Positions 5,463 to 5,611 of a stretch of DNA of 5,611 nt are shown here, piece by piece. The stretch spans positions 1-5,611 of the forward strand of contig JAITKH010000256.1 in the NCBI GenBank assembly GCA_031278535.1, written 5' to 3'. Position 1 is the stretch's first letter. Every line of letters starts with the position of its first letter. The position numbers and the translations under genes are program-made. Origin of the DNA: Planctomycetota bacterium (GTDB lineage Bacteria; Planctomycetota; SZUA-567). The notes beneath the pieces are model-generated. The model was given only the letters and a program-made list of their open reading frames with translations, had not been told where the DNA came from and searched no databases.

Positions 5463-5611
5463 GAGATTACAGCCAGGAATTAAATAGTCGTCCCTGAAAA
5501 AGGGGGAGCGAGGCAATTGGCCCGTCCCGACGGAGGCTGCGTCAAGCGGCTCGAGCGGAGGGAAAACGGAAGAATACGGGAATAAGACGACAAAAAAGGC
5601 GATTTTCCCTG
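5463..5611. other. Upstream non-coding region at the right edge
   Basis: No gene is visible here. On the minus strand the first bases read CAGGGAAAATCGCC followed by TTTTTT (5592-5611 region), which would fit the right arm and T-tract of an intrinsic terminator whose left arm lies just outside the window. That would end a gene upstream on the same strand. An 8-bp inverted repeat, AGGGAAAA (5559-5566) and TTTTCCCT (5603-5610), and a short stem CCGTC/GACGG (5522-5533) are also present. Their significance is uncertain. Confidence 0.3.

Noticed and set aside
1..5611. tRNA, rRNA, CRISPR array, insertion sequence
   Set aside because: No cloverleaf, regular repeat-spacer pattern, transposase motif or terminal inverted repeats could be identified by eye.

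Overview
The window is bacterial DNA with GC-rich genes and AT-richer intergenic DNA. It is most likely from a Gram-negative bacterium: one gene encodes a lipoprotein with a clean lipobox, and a CheA/CheY chemosensory module fills most of the rest. I cannot place the species. All five confidently called genes are on the minus strand, so the biology reads from right to left.

Right end to about 1180: a strong sigma70-type promoter (-35 TGGACA, 16-nt spacer, -10 TATAAT, 5435-5462) drives a compact four-gene operon. The order is a single-domain CheY-type response regulator (5346-4942), a CheA-type histidine kinase (4952-2796), a protein with two receiver (REC) domains (2786-1884), and an SGNH-fold esterase resembling the Mycobacterium smegmatis arylesterase/acyltransferase family (1863-1180). 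Spacing is an 11-nt overlap, then a 9-nt gap, then a 20-nt gap, and every start has a plausible ribosome binding site. The likely logic is that CheA autophosphorylates its Hpt histidine, passes phosphate to the CheY-like protein and perhaps to the double-REC protein, and the esterase is co-expressed as an effector or accessory enzyme. The window holds no receptor, CheW, CheR or CheB.

The kinase is the most unusual part. Its domains run P3 (dimerisation) - P4 (ATPase) - P5 (CheW-like) - P1 (Hpt) - P2-like, a circular permutation of the canonical P1-P2-P3-P4-P5 order. Codon 92, at the end of the P3 helical hairpin, is an in-frame TAG. Both flanking parts are in the same frame, conserved and otherwise undamaged. 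This could be a fresh nonsense mutation, a sequencing error, or UAG readthrough or recoding (for example pyrrolysine). The five confident genes all end in TAA or TGA, which is compatible with recoding but is weak evidence.

Left part: a 256-bp intergenic region (924-1179) carries a promoter with a perfect TATAAT and, upstream of it, an 8-bp inverted repeat (AATTGTGA/TCACAATT). These precede a monocistronic gene (923-201) for a lysine-free, Pro/Ala/Ser-rich putative lipoprotein of unknown function. Bases 1-200 hold small hairpins that could terminate transcription and possibly the tail of a convergent plus-strand gene. I see no tRNA, rRNA, CRISPR array or insertion sequence.
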